A stretch of 64,000 bases of DNA from JADCRZ01 sp041751095 (GCA_041751095.1 JBGSYC010000062.1:24612-88611), one strand, 5' to 3'; shown: positions 54,836 through 62,847, counted from the first letter of the stretch. A program made the numbers and translations. Notes: a model not told the origin generated them from the letters alone.

Positions 54836-55627
54836 ATGGCTAAAGCAGCAAGAAACAAGAAAGAGGAGCCGACTATTTTGATTACAAATGACGATGGCAT
54901 AACAGCTCCGGGCATAAGAAATCTGGTTGAAGCAGTGCGAGACCTTGGGAAGGTTGTTGTAGTTGCGCCTGATAAACCACAATCCGGCATGGGCCACGCA
55001 ATTACCATCGGTCAGCCACTACGGTTAACAAAGGTTACCTCTTTTGTTGATATCGAAGCGTGGCAATGCTCAGGTACTCCGGTTGATTGCGTTAAGCTTG
55101 CCGTAGACAAGGTTCTGCACCGCAAACCGGATCTTTGCTTAAGTGGCATCAACCATGGCGCCAATCATTCTATCAATGTAATTTATTCAGGCACGATGTC
55201 AGCGGCAGTAGAGGCTGCTATTGAAAGTATACCTTCAGTGGGCTTCTCGCTGTTGGATTACAGTATCGAAGCAGATTTTACCGCCGCCAGGAAATACGCC
55301 CGGATTATCGTAATGGAAATGTTACGCAGGAAGCTGGATAAGCATACGGTACTGAACGTAAACTTTCCTGCTGTAACTGAAGACCTGATAAAGGGTATCA
55401 AAATATGCCGGCAGGCTTATGCCAAATACGAGGAAGACTTCATAGAAAGAAATGATCCGAACGGAAGGCTGTATTACTGGCTGACCGGGCAGTTTGTAAA
55501 TTTTGATAAAGGAACGGATACAGACGTCTGGGCCCTGGAAAATAATTTTGTAAGCCTGGTTCCGGTACAATTCGACCTGACCAATTATGTGTTAAAAAGT
55601 ACCTTAGAGCAAACCTGGAAACTGTAA
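54836..55627 (+). CDS. surE: 5'/3'-nucleotidase SurE
   Basis: Metal-dependent phosphatase of nucleoside monophosphates, 263 residues. The catalytic start ILITNDDGITAPG (about 15-27), VVAPDKPQSGMGHAIT, GTPVDCVKLA and SGINHGANHSINVIYSGTMSAA are all there. The stop TAA overlaps the ATG of the following small membrane protein by one base, and lpxB follows; the order surE, small membrane protein, lpxB is common in this phylum. Confidence 0.95.
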   Translation: MAKAARNKKEEPTILITNDDGITAPGIRNLVEAVRDLGKVVVVAPDKPQSGMGHAITIGQPLRLTKVTSFVDIEAWQCSGTPVDCVKLAVDKVLHRKPDLCLSGINHGANHSINVIYSGTMSAAVEAAIESIPSVGFSLLDYSIEADFTAARKYARIIVMEMLRRKLDKHTVLNVNFPAVTEDLIKGIKICRQAYAKYEEDFIERNDPNGRLYYWLTGQFVNFDKGTDTDVWALENNFVSLVPVQFDLTNYVLKSTLEQTWKL

Positions 55628-55926
55628 TGTTAAACAGAGATAATTTACGACTTGGTATTGTTTTGGGGTTTGTAGCGCCTGTTTTAGGAGTGATCCTTTA
55701 CTACTTTTTCGCTTTTTATACCCGTAAGGTGGGCTTCATGGAGTTCCTTGGATATCTTAAAGAATACAAGACCCTCCTGACCGGCGTCAGCAGTATTTCC
55801 CTTGTGGCAAATGCAGTGGTATTTACGATATTTATAAACAGCCATAAGGACAAAACCGCCAAAGGTGTTTTCCTGGCTACAATTGTGTATGGAATTGCCG
55901 TACTGCTGATAAAAATGATCAGGTAA
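55627..55926 (+). CDS. small membrane protein between surE and lpxB
   Basis: A 99-residue protein with three hydrophobic helices (about 9-30, 47-69 and 80-98) linked by short basic loops (FYTRKVGFMEFLGYLKEYK; NSHKDKTAKG). Its ATG shares one base with the surE stop, so it is translationally coupled. lpxB starts 31 bases later. A role in lipid A or envelope handling is likely only by neighbourhood. Confidence 0.82.
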   Translation: MLNRDNLRLGIVLGFVAPVLGVILYYFFAFYTRKVGFMEFLGYLKEYKTLLTGVSSISLVANAVVFTIFINSHKDKTAKGVFLATIVYGIAVLLIKMIR

Positions 55927-55957
55927 TCATCGTTCCCTTTCAAAAGCAGCAAAATAC

Positions 55958-57109
55958 ATGCGATATTATATTATTGCGGGGGAAGCATCGGGAGACCTTC
56001 ACGGAAGCAATCTCGTTAAAGAACTGCGAAAGCTCGATCGCTTTGCAGAAATCAGATGCTGGGGAGGCGATTTGATGCAGGCTGCCGGAGGAGATCTTGT
56101 AAAACATTATAAAGACCTCGCCTTTATGGGATTTATAGAGGTCGTGAACAACCTGGGCACTATTCTTAAGAACCTTAAATTCTGTAAAACAGACATTCTG
56201 CAGTTTAAGCCCGACACACTTGTGCTGATTGATTACCCCGGCTTCAACCTTAGGATTGCTAAATGGGCAAAGCTGCATCACCTAAGGGTTGTTTATTATA
56301 TATCACCCCAGGTTTGGGCCTGGAAGGAGAGCAGGGTGAAGGAGATCAAAAAGACCGTTGACAAAATGATCGTTATTCTTCCCTTCGAAACCCATTTTTA
56401 CTCCGGCTGGAACTACAAGGTGAATTATGTGGGCCACCCGCTGGTGGAAGTTGTAGATCAGTATGAAGTAATGGCTGACAGGCAAAAATTGAGCGACAAG
56501 CCAATCATCGCTTTGCTGCCGGGGAGCCGGAAACAGGAAATAAGTAAAAAACTTCCGATCATGCTCGAGGTAAGCAGGTCATTTCCTGATTACCAGTTCA
56601 TCATAGCGCAGGCGCCGGGACAGGAGCACGCCCTTTACGCCGGGCTGATGCGGGATTATGTGAATGTTTCCAGCGTTACCAATGAAACATACAAACTTTT
56701 GCTCCAGTCCAGTGCCGCATTAGTGACCTCAGGAACAGCAACGCTCGAAACAGCTTTATTCGGTGTGCCGCAGGTGGTCTGTTACAAGGGCAGCCCGGTG
56801 TCGTACTGGATTGCCAAACGCCTCGTTAAGGTTAGATATATCAGCCTGGTAAACCTGATCATGGACAAAGTGGTAGTGAAGGAACTCATCCAGGAAGAAC
56901 TCACTGTTGACAATTTAAAAAGGGAATTGAACCTGCTTTTACATGACAGCTCCAGGAAAACACAGTTGAGACAGGATTATTCCGATCTGAGGATGCTGTT
57001 AAGCAGGGGCGGCCACGCGTCTGCCAATGCAGCCCGGATAATAACAGATGATTTGGAAAGGTTAATGACGCCTGAAAAAAACCAGTTTGATCACGATAAT
57101 AACCAGTGA
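55958..57109 (+). CDS. lpxB: lipid-A-disaccharide synthase LpxB
   Basis: GT19 transferase of lipid A synthesis, condensing UDP-diacylglucosamine with lipid X; 383 residues. Family blocks: YIIAGEASGDLHGSNLVKEL at the start, GGDLMQAAGGD, VLIDYPGFNLRIAKWAK, YISPQVWAWKE, PFETHFY, VGHPLVE, LLPGSRKQEI and SGTATLET near the end. Peripheral inner-membrane protein. The last 48 bases overlap an opposite-strand small gene. Confidence 0.96.
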   Translation: MRYYIIAGEASGDLHGSNLVKELRKLDRFAEIRCWGGDLMQAAGGDLVKHYKDLAFMGFIEVVNNLGTILKNLKFCKTDILQFKPDTLVLIDYPGFNLRIAKWAKLHHLRVVYYISPQVWAWKESRVKEIKKTVDKMIVILPFETHFYSGWNYKVNYVGHPLVEVVDQYEVMADRQKLSDKPIIALLPGSRKQEISKKLPIMLEVSRSFPDYQFIIAQAPGQEHALYAGLMRDYVNVSSVTNETYKLLLQSSAALVTSGTATLETALFGVPQVVCYKGSPVSYWIAKRLVKVRYISLVNLIMDKVVVKELIQEELTVDNLKRELNLLLHDSSRKTQLRQDYSDLRMLLSRGGHASANAARIITDDLERLMTPEKNQFDHDNNQ

Positions 57110-57235
57110 GATGAGGAACAAAAAAATAGAAATGCGGTTTATCCCATGCATATATTTCATCCATTGCGTATTTGGTGCACGGGGGTCTTTCTTTTTCAGA
57201 TAAAGATATTCAGCAATCTGGCGCAAAATGCTCAT
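57062..57235 (-). CDS. 57-residue membrane protein (DUF6728-like), antisense to lpxB 3' end
   Basis: Minus-strand gene from ATG 57235 to TAA 57062-57064. The soluble N-terminal half reads MSILRQIAEYLYLKKKDPRA then NTQWMKYMHGINRIS, and a single hydrophobic helix (SIFLFLISLVIIVIKLVFF, about 36-54) ends in RRH. I recognise it as a conserved small protein of Bacteroidota (DUF6728, from memory), with the same KKDP and MHGINRIS blocks. It overlaps the end of lpxB by 48 bases. Function unknown. Confidence 0.78.
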   Translation of the reverse strand: MSILRQIAEYLYLKKKDPRAPNTQWMKYMHGINRISIFLFLISLVIIVIKLVFFRRH

Positions 57236-57394
57236 AAATCACAATTAACCCATATTAACACAGCAGTTGGCATTTTGTTGATTACATAAGCTAGTCATCT
57301 AACTGTTTTTTAAGTTTACCTGCCCGGCTGATTTGGTTTAAAAGCCTGCGCCTGCTATATTTGCAATCCTGTATCAACAGGCGATTATTCTGAA

Positions 57395-57468
57395 GGGGGT
57401 TTAGCTCAGCTGGCTAGAGCGTTTGCATGGCATGCAAAAGGTCACCGGTTCGACTCCGGTAACCTCCA
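57395..57468 (+). tRNA. tRNA-Ala (anticodon GGC)
   Basis: Complete 74-nt cloverleaf. The acceptor stem GGGGGTT pairs with AACCTCC, including the G3-U70 wobble that marks alanine tRNAs. D arm GCTC...GAGC, anticodon stem TTTGC/GCAAA with loop ATGGCAT, so anticodon GGC; T arm ACCGG-TTCGACT-CCGGT. Discriminator A; CCA is not encoded. A strong terminator follows directly, and the decayed island starts about 120 bases further. Confidence 0.97.
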
Positions 57469-57478
57469 CAAATTTTGA

Positions 57479-57509
57479 AGCCCCTGATTTTCAGGGGCTT
57501 TGTTTTTTT
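57479..57509 (+). terminator. terminator after tRNA-Ala
   Basis: Perfect 9-bp stem AGCCCCTGA / TCAGGGGCT, TTT loop, followed by TGTTTTTTT. Confidence 0.9.
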
Positions 57510-57631
57510 ATACGCAGAAGGTCGAACCTGTTAACTTCAATTCTATTGATGAACAATTTGAAGGTCTTTCCGTATGTGATTGGGGGCATGGCGGCTTTTC
57601 GCTTTCTCCGATTTTCGCTATTTTCGTTTAA

Positions 57632-58308
57632 ATGTTAAGGGATGATACCAAGCGTAAAATTAAAAATATCACTTCAGGAACTGTCCTTACGGGGCAGCCA
57701 GATACTTGCACGGCAATCAGAAACCTCTTATGCGCAAGCTTTGCAACAAGTACAACGGTTAAAGATGACTTCGAAGGTAAAGCCATCATCATAGAAGAGC
57801 AGGTCCGCTTCATAGAGCCTTATATTACGATATTACGCAAAATCATTTATGGATCGCTAACCTTCCCAGTAACGATCGATTTTTGACGAAAGGCGGAGAA
57901 GCAAGAGTGTACCTTGATGCGGATAACAAAAACGTTATCAAGCTGAATGATTCAGTTTATTATGCAACCTGGTTAGAATTCTTGAATAGCATCCTATTAC
58001 ATAACCTGATTTTCGAGAATACTACCTATTCTTTAATTGGTTTTTTCAAAGAGGATGATAAACTACATGCCGTTTTGAAGCAACCGTTCATTAAATCTGA
58101 TACACAGGTTGACTTGGCGGACATTAAAGCCTTTTTAGAATTTAACGGCTTTATTAATACCAAAAGAAACGATTATAACCATGAGGGACTTGGGTTGATC
58201 CTGGAAGATATGCACGATGAAAATGTACTTGTTAATTCGGAAACATTGTTTTTTATTGATACCGTATTTTATACGGTATCTCCTATGAAGCAAAATCTTT
58301 CAATTTGA
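57632..58308 (+). pseudogene. polyvalent protein-kinase-type mobile-element protein, frameshifted
   Basis: Two overlapping frames make one protein. The first (57632-57886) reads RKIKNITSGTVLTGQPDTC ... LLCASFATSTTVKDDFEGKAI ... EEQVRFIEPYI; the matching continuation is in another frame, from about 57840: TQNHLWIANLPSNDRFLTKG, GEARVYLDADNKNVIKLND, and on to 58308 with HEGLGLILEDMHDENVLV. This is the pattern of the putative polyvalent protein kinase domain of phage and conjugative-element proteins. The frame breaks once near 57835-57845. It directly follows tRNA-Ala, a usual integration site. Confidence 0.72.
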
Positions 58309-58328
58309 TTTATTTTAGTTCTTTTCAA

Positions 58329-58815
58329 TCACAGATACATTGAAAAGACCGGCTTCAATTTGAAAATTGATTTCAAAGGCTCCAGATTGGGTTCGACTTT
58401 TTTGTCGGTCATGTCCACTAAAACCTTTTTACGGGTTACCGTTTCCACATCCGTATCAGACAAAAAAACCTTTCCCGTAAAACGGTGTTGTAGCCGTTGC
58501 AATAGGCTCGTTTCCGAAAGCGCATTTTGGCCTGTACCGATGAGCAGGAACTTGCCATTGAAGTTACTGCATATATCCTGCGCCAGATCTTTCAAATCAA
58601 TGCTCTTATCACCATCGGAGCCGATAAATTGCTGCACTTCATCCAGCACCACGATGGTCAATGGAATTTTATCACCAAAAAACATTAGGCAATATTTCCG
58701 TCTTGATGGTATCAATTAATTGCTCCCCGTTTATGCTATCTATGCGCCTGAAGTTGGCGTTAAAATTCTCTTTAACCGGGTTTACGGTTTTGTGAGAAAG
58801 TTCCGGGATGCTGAG
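58329..58815 (-). pseudogene. BrxC/PglY-type BREX ATPase fragment, frameshifted
   Basis: On the minus strand an open run reads ELSHKTVNPVKENFNANF, RRIDSINGEQLIDTIKTEIL, PN; it is then broken by one extra base in an A6 run (58677-58682, plus strand) and continues GDKIPLTIVVLDEVQQFIG, GKFLLIGTGQNALSETSLLQ, LQHRFTGKVFLSDTDVETVT. Walker B (VVLDEVQQ) and the GTGQNALSE sensor match the large P-loop ATPase of BREX defence systems. Only about 150 of over 1000 residues remain; both ends are cut, the 5' side by a junction at about 58815. Confidence 0.7.
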
Positions 58816-59104
58816 TTAACAAGTGAAATAATTAAATATCTGGCTGCGGGTTTAACTGTGGATATCAAAAAAGGCACTGCATCTAATCTTGAAGGTGAAC
58901 AGTTTAAAAAAAAGTATGGAAACCCGCCAAGGTTTAGCCAGGGATGAAATAAATATGCTGATTGATAGAGTTTGTATTGTGGCTATCATTTATTTGGCTG
59001 GTGGAAATAAAGTAGAGGTAGGAAATGTTAGAGATAATATTGATGATGCACAAAATAGTATTGCAGACAGGCGGTTTACTGACTTTAAAAGTAAAGGCGA
59101 TTAA
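58816..59104 (+). pseudogene. unrecognised coding remnant
   Basis: Plus-strand fragments AELTSEIIKYLAAGLTVDIK then EGEQFKKKYGN in one frame and DEINMLIDRVCIVAIIYLAG, then GNVRDNIDDAQNSIADRRF in the next; a frameshift in the A8 run near 58905 separates them. It ends at a TAA (59102-59104), but the same frame stays open beyond it (EVETLLKDSG, ILRYSFARNKETSTELAYK). The composition is protein-like but I do not recognise the family. Confidence 0.45.
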
Positions 59105-60031
59105 ACGGAAGTAGAAACACTGTTAAAGGATTCAGGCTCCATCATTTTAAGATATTCATTCGCTAGGAACAAAGAAACGTCAACAGAACTTGCCTATAAG
59201 CAACCTGCTGCACTGAAAGCAGACTACAATGAAAAAGTTCCAATGCAGCAACGTGTTGCACTGAGTGTTGACCCAACAATCCAACAAGCTGTTGGATTCA
59301 ACATTATTCTGGGCATTCCCTGGGGACATCATATGTTGATTTTGGATAAGGTAAAATCGATGGAGGAAGCGCTGTTTTACCTGCATCAAACCATTGAACA
59401 CAACTGGAGCCGGGCCATACTTGCTTTGCAAATAGAGCAAAATCTCTTTACCCGGCAGGAAAAGGCGTCAGCAATTTTAAAAGAACCTTGCCGGAAGGCC
59501 AGGCCCTGATGGCTACACAAATACTAAAAGACTCCTATAATTTCGGGTTTCTTACCCTGGAGCCAAAGGTGCAGGAGCTGGACATAGAAAAGCAACTGAC
59601 CGAACACATTACCAAATTTCTACTGGAACTGGAAAAAGGCTTTGCTTTTATTGGACGGCAATACCACCTACAGGTTGGGGAAAACGACTACAGGCTCGAT
59701 CTGCTTTTTTATCATATTCGCCTCCGGTGTTTTATGGTGTTAGAAAGTGGTGGAATTTCAGCCAGAGTTTGCAGGGAAGATGAATTTCAATCTTTCCGTA
59801 GTAGACGACCAATTGAAAACCGCCAGCGATCACCCCTCCATTGGCATCATACTCTGTAAAAACAAAGACAAGCTGGAAGTGGAATATGCCCTGCAAGGGA
59901 TGAGCAAACCAATTGGTGTCAGTGAGTTTACCGTAACACCATCACTGCCGGCAGAATTAAAAAGCACCCTGCCTACGATAGAAGAATTTGAAAACGAGTT
60001 ACAAAAAGATATCGAATATTGCCGGTACTAA
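59105..60031 (+). pseudogene. PDDEXK nuclease (YhcG / DUF1016 type), frameshifted at least twice
   Basis: From about 59290 the parts add up to a YhcG-type protein: GIPWGHHMLILDKVKSMEEA, LFYLHQTIEHNWSRAILALQ, then a frame change near 59490; DSYNFGFLTLEPKVQELDIE, GKGFAFIGRQYHLQ-like block, NDYRLDLLFYHIRLRCFMVL, then another change near 59750; EFQPEFAGKMNFNLSVVDDQ, HPSIGIILCKNKDKLEVEYA, and the end. The PD-(D/E)xK core (DLLFYH ... E-K-type) is split by the second frameshift, so no active enzyme is made. The N-terminal half is missing or replaced. Confidence 0.78.
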
Positions 60032-60273
60032 CTACTCAACAACGAAATACTCTTGAAAGTGCTGTAAAGCAGGCCCACAAGCTGGCGGAAACAGGTGCCC
60101 GGAATGCCTTACAGGCGTTGGCGGTAAACAATCCCGAGCCATTTGCCCACATGAGCCCCGACCAAAGAACCTTGCGCAACCGGCTCCGGAACAAAGCAAG
60201 ATTAAGGGGCGATGAATTACCAGCCACCGGCCAGCAGACATGCTGGCATTATAGCTTCACCTATCACCAATAG
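60019..60273 (+). pseudogene. N-terminal fragment of a PglX-like / Eco57I-type methylase
   Basis: About 70 residues: TQQRNTLESAVKQAHKLAE, GARNALQALAVNNPEPF, SPDQRTLRNRLRNKARLRGD, ELPATGQQ. This matches the start of the long adenine methylases of BREX/DISARM-type defence operons (or Eco57I-type). After GQQ the sequence changes (TCWHYSFTYHQ) and stops; more than a thousand residues are missing. The cut lies shortly before the 60288-60721 element, which may have caused it. Confidence 0.65.
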
Positions 60274-60287
60274 TATACCTAAAAAAA

Positions 60288-60721
60288 TTTCATTATTGTC
60301 CGGAAAAAGTAAACAAATCAAGCCTGTAACATACATCAGGGCAATCCGTAAATTAGGCTAATCATGGTTCAGACTACTTGAAGGCGCAACGACGCCTCCT
60401 GCCATTCCCTCTTTTGAACCATGATTTGCCTGATTTACCGATTTGACTAAAATTAATAAAGTAGATAATACTTTTATTCTATAACACTGTCAATATAGGC
60501 TGGAGAATGTCCACCCTGGCATCTAATGAGTTATGTAGAGCTATTTGAATTTATTAAAGACACCTACAAAGCATGGCGAAAAACTCACAATGCGCTCATT
60601 GCCACCTGACTATCCCCCCCAACTACCCCTGTTTTTCAAACAAATTTCTTTATGTATCAAACCATTGTCCAATAAGGATTGTATGGGTTATCGGCGTAAT
60701 TTTAGTCGGACAATAATGAAA
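60288..60721. mobile_element. 434-bp MITE-like element with 15-bp terminal inverted repeats
   Basis: Left end TTTCATTATTGTCCG (60288-60302) and right end CGGACAATAATGAAA (60707-60721) are perfect inverted repeats. The interior holds no transposase and no convincing gene. It contains a long imperfect hairpin (60343-60443). Its two ends recur in the same orientation at 20427-20570. It fills most of the 459-base gap before the lipoprotein gene. Most likely a non-autonomous derivative of an insertion sequence; family not identified. Confidence 0.55.
60343..60443. repeat. REP-like imperfect hairpin
   Basis: Two 29-base arms (60343-60371 and 60415-60443) are inverted copies with three mismatches, around a 43-base loop that has its own small stem (GGCG...CGCC). 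The arms contain AATCATGGTTCA / TGAACCATGATT, a sequence that I associate with intergenic repeats in Bacteroidota. Confidence 0.7.
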
Positions 60722-60732
60722 AAGTCTATATA

Positions 60733-61293
60733 ATGAAGATCATCTCAGTCTTTTTATTATTATTAACCATCATGGGAGGCTGTGCAACTAATTCTGCTCC
60801 TCGTAGCGCTTTAACCCATTTTCCTGAAGGTTTTTATACAGGTAATGGTAAACTGTTCATCATTGCGTATGTTAAGGTGAGTCAGGGTAGGGCTGTCGCA
60901 GACATTATTTATAAAGATAAGTTCCCCAGGGACCTGCTTACAGATACCCTTGTTTATGTTGGTAGTAGTAATAGCTGGAAGGACAAAGCCACAAGTTTGT
61001 ATAATAAAAAGGGCTCTTGGTATATTGATGCACAGAATACTTTATTTGCATCCTCAATAAAGCTTGAAACGAATGAAAAGCAGTACAGGGAGCATATCCA
61101 TCAGCATAAAAATTTAGCTTTTTTGAGGAAGGCCTACATTGCCTACCGGGAACAAAGTTCTGATAAAATGAAGGCAACAGAAACATATGAGCAACTTGTG
61201 AAAGCGTTTGATTTAAACGCAAAGGCAAGCAAACTAAATCATGAAGCTTTCTTAAAAGAATATGAAAACTTTATTTCTCAATTGAAACAATAA
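60733..61293 (+). CDS. lipoprotein, unknown function
   Basis: A 186-residue lipoprotein: signal with lipobox MGGC (Cys17), then a beta-rich domain (GFYTGNGKLFIIAYVKVSQG, ADIIYKDKF) and a C-terminal helical part (about 115-186: RKAYIAYREQSSDK, KATETYEQLVKAFDLNAKAS). No known domain recognised. It starts 11 bases after the MITE-like element, which may therefore supply or disrupt its promoter. Confidence 0.72.
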   Translation: MKIISVFLLLLTIMGGCATNSAPRSALTHFPEGFYTGNGKLFIIAYVKVSQGRAVADIIYKDKFPRDLLTDTLVYVGSSNSWKDKATSLYNKKGSWYIDAQNTLFASSIKLETNEKQYREHIHQHKNLAFLRKAYIAYREQSSDKMKATETYEQLVKAFDLNAKASKLNHEAFLKEYENFISQLKQ

Positions 61294-61477
61294 GATGCTA
61301 CAAATTTTCCCTTTGGAAAATAAACTTCTTTAGGGGTGAACTTCCTGGTCGTACACTTGCTTCAGGGAACACGAAGAACACAAAGCGTAACGCAGTGTCC
61401 TTCGTGGTTCGTCGTGTTCTTAGTGATCCTTCTTTTCTAAGGGCTAAAAAATTATCTAAAAAAAAGTTTAGATGTTT

Positions 61478-61501
61478 GCGCCTAAGCGCCTAAGCGCCTA
61501 A
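61478..61501. repeat. 3 x GCGCCTAA tandem repeat
   Basis: Three perfect 8-base units in an AT-rich gap between the lipoprotein and MarR genes. Confidence 0.85.
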
Positions 61502-61706
61502 CACATTTCCCGCTTTCTTTTCTAATACAGCTCTGCCGGTTTCGGCAACCATGTAAACACTCTTTATTCTTCCTGTCGCACAGTATTTTTTTCTTGCCTC
61601 AGGTTCCTTCCGGAAAGAGCATAAACTGAAGTCAAAAAAACCTACACGCAAAAACAGCCGAGACCAAACAATAATCTACCCCCGACTTAACCTGAAGTAA
61701 ATATTT

Positions 61707-61737
61707 TTTGGTTATAAAGATAACTACTTTAATTTTG
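61707..61737 (+). promoter_or_regulatory. consensus promoter of the MarR-family gene
   Basis: TTTG, exactly 19 bases, then TAATTTTG (61730-61737). The GTG start at 61742 is four bases further, and the preceding in-frame codon triplet is a stop, so the message must be leaderless or nearly so. Confidence 0.75.
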
Positions 61738-61741
61738 ACCT

Positions 61742-62161
61742 GTGTTTAAAATAAACGAATCGCTGGCGTTTCTACTGGGGAACCTGGCAAAGAAAACAGC
61801 CGCCAGGTTTATGCAACTGATGGACGCAGCCGGTATAGATATCGGTATTTCAGGATGGATAGTATTAAGCCGCTTGTGGGAGGAAGACGGATTAAGCCAG
61901 CAGGATATTAGCCACCGTTCGGGTGTGGCTAAACCGAACATCTCTACCTACATCGATAGCCTGGAGAAAGGAGATTATGTCGTAAGAGTAGATGACCCCG
62001 CAGACAGGAGGAACTATAAGATATACATGACGCAGAAATCAAAAAAGCTCAAGGATAAATGTCAGGCGCTGGCTCAACAGTCAAATGAAGAGACGATGCA
62101 AAAATTAACCGGCATCGAAAAAGAATCGCTGATTAAACTATTAGTGAAGATGAAGCAATAA
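61742..62161 (+). CDS. MarR-family transcriptional regulator
   Basis: Winged-helix regulator of 139 residues: helix 1 LAFLLGNLAKKTAARFMQLM, the recognition block LSQQDISHRSGVAKPNISTYIDSLEKGDYVVRVDD and wing PADRRNYKIYMT, then the dimer helices. The PADRR wing is classical MarR. GTG 61742 is the first possible start in the frame. The ligand and targets are unknown; the DUF6069-like membrane gene that follows may be regulated by it. Confidence 0.92.
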   Translation: MFKINESLAFLLGNLAKKTAARFMQLMDAAGIDIGISGWIVLSRLWEEDGLSQQDISHRSGVAKPNISTYIDSLEKGDYVVRVDDPADRRNYKIYMTQKSKKLKDKCQALAQQSNEETMQKLTGIEKESLIKLLVKMKQ

Positions 62162-62336
62162 TTTTTTCAGGATAAGTTATGTACGTAACCGTTTTAACGT
62201 GAACTAATGGACTGAATGCTGGTCATGTCATGACGTCAATTCACATGAACTGAGGCTTTTACACGCGACACGGATGGTTGTTTAATTTAACGCGGCAGTT
62301 GAACCAAAAATATTTTTTACATAAACAATAAACCAA

Positions 62337-62759
62337 ATGAAACCTTCATTCAGGAAAATTATCGTAGCAGCTTTATTAGCTGGTATTACTTCCGCTGTTA
62401 TCAACAGCATATTGTTTTTCCTGTTTCGTGCCATAGGGCTGATCGATAACACCGTTTTTATCCGGGACAATCAGCCGCTTACTGTTTTACCTGTTTTAAT
62501 TGCATCCCTTATTCCTTCGCTGCTGGCAGGGGTGATATTCTACCTTTTAGACAGGTACACAAAAAACGGTTACCGCATCTTTTCCGTTATTGCCATTGTC
62601 GGGCTGCTCGCTTCATTTGCCAATCCCTTCATGGCGATAAAGGGTCTTCCGGTAAGTATGGGCATTGCAATGAACTTAATGCACATAGTTGTGGTGGTTG
62701 CCTTGCTTTATTTTTTTAAAAGGACAAGCGGGGAGGAATTTAAAAATGCATTGCGGTGA
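62337..62759 (+). CDS. DUF6069-like four-helix membrane protein
   Basis: A 140-residue protein with four hydrophobic helices (about 8-30, 47-69, 80-100, 108-128) and short loops (VFIRDNQPLTVLPV; DRYTKNGYRIF). The pattern of Gly-rich first helix and FANPFMAIKGLPVSMGIAMNLMH is that of DUF6069 proteins. Function unknown. It lies between two regulator genes (MarR, HxlR) on the same strand and is probably their target or a passenger. Confidence 0.82.
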   Translation: MKPSFRKIIVAALLAGITSAVINSILFFLFRAIGLIDNTVFIRDNQPLTVLPVLIASLIPSLLAGVIFYLLDRYTKNGYRIFSVIAIVGLLASFANPFMAIKGLPVSMGIAMNLMHIVVVVALLYFFKRTSGEEFKNALR

Positions 62760-62847
62760 AAATTCCTGTCCTGCTGGTAGCACCGGCATAGTTGAGCTTT
62801 TCTCACACGTTTGTTCGTAATTTGGTCTTTTTTACAAAGGTTTGACT

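Larger units (their letters stand above)
61294..61741. other. 448-base gap with small repeats and the MarR promoter
   Basis: No gene is apparent on either strand. It holds an imperfect 13-bp inverted repeat GAACACGAAGAAC / GTTCGTCGTGTTC (61367-61379, 61407-61419), three tandem copies of GCGCCTAA (61478-61501), and the promoter of the MarR gene at its right edge. Confidence 0.6.

Noticed and set aside
57395..57468. Duplicate tRNA-Ala 3' end as attachment site downstream
   Set aside because: I looked for CCGGTTCGACTCCGG-like copies up to 64 kb and saw none, so I do not call att sites.
58720..58815. Plus-strand open frame start (MLPVYAIYAPEVGVK)
   Set aside because: The minus strand of these bases codes the better-supported BrxC-like sequence (FRRIDSINGEQ), so the plus reading here is a shadow; only the part after 58816 looks like real plus-strand coding.
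60545..60733. 62-codon plus-strand open frame before the lipoprotein gene
   Set aside because: It lies mostly inside the MITE-like element, shows no family features and runs to the start of a better gene.
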